Positions 61,461-64,000 of a DNA stretch of 64,000 nucleotides are shown here, one piece after another. Source of the stretch: an uncultured Mycoplasmatota bacterium. Its GTDB lineage: Bacteria > Bacillota_I > Bacilli_A > RF39 > UBA660. The notes under the pieces were generated by a model. It saw only the letters and a list, made by a program, of their open reading frames with translations. It did not search any database and had not been told where the DNA came from. Made by a program: the position numbers and the translations under genes. The stretch lies in contig USNG01000001.1 in NCBI GenBank assembly GCA_900556025.1, positions 1 to 64,000 on the forward strand, read 5' to 3'. Numbering within the stretch: position 1 is the first letter of the stretch; the number at the start of each line of letters is the position of its first letter.

Positions 61461-62810
61461 ATGAATAATGAATTATTAAAAGAAATGAACAAAAGACTTG
61501 CTGATGAATATTACAGAATAGCTGATCTTGATGATAAATTACGTAAGGAATATAAGATTGCTCAAATTAAAGAAAAATCTGTTAAAGAATTAAATGAAAT
61601 AGCTGAAAATATTAAACAACTTGAATCTAAATATCGTGAAATTAAAGCTGATATTGATTTATATAAAAAGGTTAGTGCTAGTGAAGATAAAGTTGCTATT
61701 TCTGCTGTTGAAGATAGACTTATGATGAAATATGGTGTACGTAGTGTTGAATTAGAAGCTGCACCAGAAAGAATTAGAGAAACTGAATCTAAAACTGAAA
61801 GTGATAATTCTAGTAAAAAAGTTGCTACGATAGCTGCTATAGTTGCTGCTGTTTCAGCATTAACTACTACTGGACTTACATTATCAAGTTGTAATAAAGA
61901 AAAAGTTCAAGAAACTGAAAAAGATAAAGATTCAGTAAAAGATAACACTGCTACTAATGATAAAAAAGAAGAAACTAAAAAAACTTTTATAGATGCTTCA
62001 AATGATAAACAAGTAGAAAAACAAGCTCAATTAATATATGATAGTTATGTTAATTTAAGCGATGTTCCAGAAGCTTTTAAATCTACAATGACTATTGAGA
62101 AAATTGTTGATGTACTTAGAATGTCTAATGGACAATTTAAAATGGTTGATGGCAATGTTTCATATAATGCAGAAGATATTGATTTAATTGCTAACTATAT
62201 TAATGAATATGCTAACTCAACATCTTATAAACAATATGGTACAAGTCTAAAATTCAAACCTATGGCTGTATTCTTTGAACAAGATACTGATGCTTATGAA
62301 ATTGTAAGTAAGGGTGATGAATTAATGTCTAAAGTTTATGAAGATATTAGAACTGGAAATGTTGAAAAATTCAAAGAAGATTCAGTTAACTGGGGTATAT
62401 TTGTTAAAGATACTTTGGAAAAAACATCATTAGATGGAAATGTTAAGAGCATTTGGACACTTCCTGCTTCTCAACAATTCTATGTTGCTCAAGCTTTAAC
62501 TAGTCAATATGGATGTTCAATTATGGAATATGGTATTGCATTAGATTTAGCTGATGCTCAAGGTAACACTCATTCAATTTGTATTCCTTATTGCTATAAT
62601 GAATCTGGTTCAATTGTTTATAAACCATTAAGTGAATTAATTTATGATATTAATAATACACCAATGAATGATTTAGCTGCTAGAGCTGGACATTTAAAAG
62701 AATGGCAAGATAAGAATGAATCAATCATGTGGGAATTAGGAAATAACGCTGAAGAATATTACAATAGTAAATATGAACTTGAAGTTGGATACTCAAAGAA
62801 ATTAAAATAA
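61461..62810 (+). CDS. Unrecognised coiled-coil/membrane protein, 449 aa
   Basis: I do not recognise it. Residues 1-90 are a charged coiled coil; 121-143 are a hydrophobic Ala/Thr/Ser segment ending LSSC (Cys144), like a lipoprotein or membrane anchor placed inside the protein; 145-170 is a Lys/Glu/Asp linker; the remaining ~280 residues form a globular domain predicted outside. If so, the coiled coil is cytoplasmic. The ATG at 61461 follows AAAGGGGGG; an in-frame GTG at 61386 lies upstream of the promoter -10 and is rejected. High expression is suggested by the promoter. The next gene follows after 22 bp. Confidence 0.7.
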   Translation: MNNELLKEMNKRLADEYYRIADLDDKLRKEYKIAQIKEKSVKELNEIAENIKQLESKYREIKADIDLYKKVSASEDKVAISAVEDRLMMKYGVRSVELEAAPERIRETESKTESDNSSKKVATIAAIVAAVSALTTTGLTLSSCNKEKVQETEKDKDSVKDNTATNDKKEETKKTFIDASNDKQVEKQAQLIYDSYVNLSDVPEAFKSTMTIEKIVDVLRMSNGQFKMVDGNVSYNAEDIDLIANYINEYANSTSYKQYGTSLKFKPMAVFFEQDTDAYEIVSKGDELMSKVYEDIRTGNVEKFKEDSVNWGIFVKDTLEKTSLDGNVKSIWTLPASQQFYVAQALTSQYGCSIMEYGIALDLADAQGNTHSICIPYCYNESGSIVYKPLSELIYDINNTPMNDLAARAGHLKEWQDKNESIMWELGNNAEEYYNSKYELEVGYSKKLK

Positions 62811-62832
62811 GTATTAAAAGGGGGAAACAATT

Positions 62833-64000
62833 ATGTATAGTAATGATAAAAGAAATGGATTTAGTATTCTAGATCTAATGGTTAAAATTATCTTTGCTTG
62901 TTTGTTTATATTTATATTAGTTTGGTTATTCCAAAAGAAAGTTCCAAATATGATTCCTTTTTACAGTAATGTGTTTAGAGAAAATATAAAATATATGCAA
63001 GAAGCTGGAGAAAGTTATTTTACTGATGAAAAGATGCCTACTGAAATAGGTAATGAAGTTAAAATAACTTTAAATGATATGATTAGTAGAAAATTAATCA
63101 TTCCATTTGTTGATGAAGATGGTAATTCTTGTAATTTATATGAATCATATGTTAGTGTTACTAAAACTGATACAGGATATGATTTAAAAACTAACTTAGT
63201 ATGTAATAAAGAATCTGATTATACTATTAAAGTATTAGGATGTCATACATATTGTAAAGATAAAGAATGTACAAAAACATGTTCAATAGAAAAAATAACC
63301 AAATATCAATTTAAAAAACTAGTTACTGGAACTAAAACTAAATATAGTTGTGATTCTGGTTATACATTAAAAGGTAAATATTGTTATAAAACTGTATTAG
63401 ATAGTACAAGATCTGCTGAGGTTAAGAAAACTAATACTAGAACAATAACTAAAGATGCTAAAAAAGTAATAGAGAGTGGTAAAAAAGAATTATTAACTAC
63501 TCGTACTGAAACTAAGTATGATGAAGTTAAACCAATTCCTGCTTCTACTAAAACTGTTAAAGAAACTTATACTTATGATTGTAGTACAACAAAAACTGAA
63601 AGAAAATGTAGTACTTCTTATACGACAGAAAGTTATAGCTGTAATTGTTCAACACATACAATTAATCATAAACAAGTAGTTGTTTGTGATACATGTACTA
63701 GATCAATTCCAGTAGAAACTTGTGAAGATGTAGAAACTAAAGTACCTAAAACTTGTACAGGAACTAGAGATAAAGTTGTAACAGTTCCAGCTAGTTGTCC
63801 TAGTGGAACAGATAAACAAACTGGTTCTGGAGATACATTAAAATGTTATAAGAGTAGAACAATTTACTTATGCCCAAGCAATTCTAATTATAGTGAAGGT
63901 AGCGGAAAAGATTTAAAATGTTATAAAGTAACAAATGGTTCTTTCCATTATGAATGTGAAGATAAAACTTATACATTAAATGGTGATAAATGTACTAAAA
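62833..64000 (+). CDS. Cysteine-rich surface protein with N-terminal pilin-like segment (partial)
   Basis: An open frame of 389 codons runs off the right window edge with no stop. It starts MYSNDKRNGFSILDLM, then a hydrophobic segment (residues 16-34), resembling the GFxLxEL start of type IV pilins/pseudopilins or a simple signal anchor. Outside this segment are 22 Cys in ~365 residues, Thr/Lys-rich and with spaced repeats such as GSGDTLKCYK / GSGKDLKCYK and YSCDSGYTLKGKYCYK. Disulphide-stabilised extracellular repeats are likely. AAGGGGG precedes the ATG. Likely co-transcribed with the 61461 gene. Confidence 0.75.
   Translation, partial: MYSNDKRNGFSILDLMVKIIFACLFIFILVWLFQKKVPNMIPFYSNVFRENIKYMQEAGESYFTDEKMPTEIGNEVKITLNDMISRKLIIPFVDEDGNSCNLYESYVSVTKTDTGYDLKTNLVCNKESDYTIKVLGCHTYCKDKECTKTCSIEKITKYQFKKLVTGTKTKYSCDSGYTLKGKYCYKTVLDSTRSAEVKKTNTRTITKDAKKVIESGKKELLTTRTETKYDEVKPIPASTKTVKETYTYDCSTTKTERKCSTSYTTESYSCNCSTHTINHKQVVVCDTCTRSIPVETCEDVETKVPKTCTGTRDKVVTVPASCPSGTDKQTGSGDTLKCYKSRTIYLCPSNSNYSEGSGKDLKCYKVTNGSFHYECEDKTYTLNGDKCTK

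Noticed and set aside
1..64000. Mollicutes code (TGA = Trp)
   Set aside because: divIC, yabP, ricT and other genes end in TGA at expected lengths, and conserved Trp positions use TGG.

Overview
The window is about 64 kb of a very AT-rich, low-GC Gram-positive chromosome that spans the replication origin. Gene order closely follows the Bacillus subtilis origin region (mnmE-mnmG-rsmG-noc on one side; dnaA-dnaN-recF-gyrB-gyrA, tadA-SRP RNA-dnaX-ybaB-recR-bofA, ricT-rsmI, pth-mfd-spoVT, tatD-rsmA-yabG-veg-spoVG, yabP-yabQ-divIC-tilS-ftsH on the other). Sporulation genes (spoIIR, bofA, spoVT, yabG, spoVG, yabP, yabQ) and a comK homologue point to a Bacilli lineage with sporulation and competence-type regulation. 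Base composition and reduced intergenic space suggest one of the uncultured, gut-type Bacilli near the Mollicutes/Erysipelotrichia branch; that placement is inference. TGA is a normal stop here, so this is not a Mycoplasma-type code.

Layout. 1-4.9 kb (minus strand): start of rpmE, an unknown membrane protein, murA, spoIIR, and an rpoE-prfA-prmC operon. 4.97-6.9 kb (plus): a class A penicillin-binding protein. 6.9-16.7 kb (minus): SPFH/zinc-ribbon protein, noc, rsmG, mnmG, mnmE, jag, yidC, rnpA, rpmH and an unrecognised 382-residue protein at the edge of oriC. 16.7-17.0 kb: oriC with DnaA boxes and a repeated 19-bp element. 17-25.9 kb (plus): dnaA, dnaN, comK, recF, gyrB, gyrA. 25.9-27.0 kb: a gene-free tract with nine parS sites, two Noc-binding palindromes and eight DnaA-box-like elements. 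27-52.98 kb (plus): SRP RNA, DNA repair and replication genes, rRNA/tRNA modification genes, the sporulation cluster, a pair of membrane hybrid histidine kinases, tilS, ftsH and tsaB-rimI-tsaD. 53-64 kb: accessory genes on both strands (glycosyltransferase-like protein, dCMP deaminase, a HExxH membrane protein, a Ca2+-type ATPase, an RNB-domain protein) and two surface/secreted-type proteins, the last one cut by the window end.

How the parts connect. Four observations stand out. (1) The centromere-like tract after gyrA combines parS, Noc sites and DnaA boxes; eight of nine parS sites have a DnaA-box-like nonamer 1-3 bp away on the same side and in the same orientation. (2) The ParB-family gene next to rsmG carries Noc-type specificity residues, which fits the two Noc palindromes in that tract. 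(3) comK lies between dnaN and recF, and three TTCGACAA repeats (Spo0A-box sequence) spaced 10 bp apart cover the region upstream of its -10. (4) The tandem hybrid kinases appear complementary: the first keeps the phosphoacceptor His but has a degraded ATP-binding domain; the second keeps the ATP-binding domain but has Tyr in place of the His. They sit beside sporulation genes, and no output regulator lies next to them.
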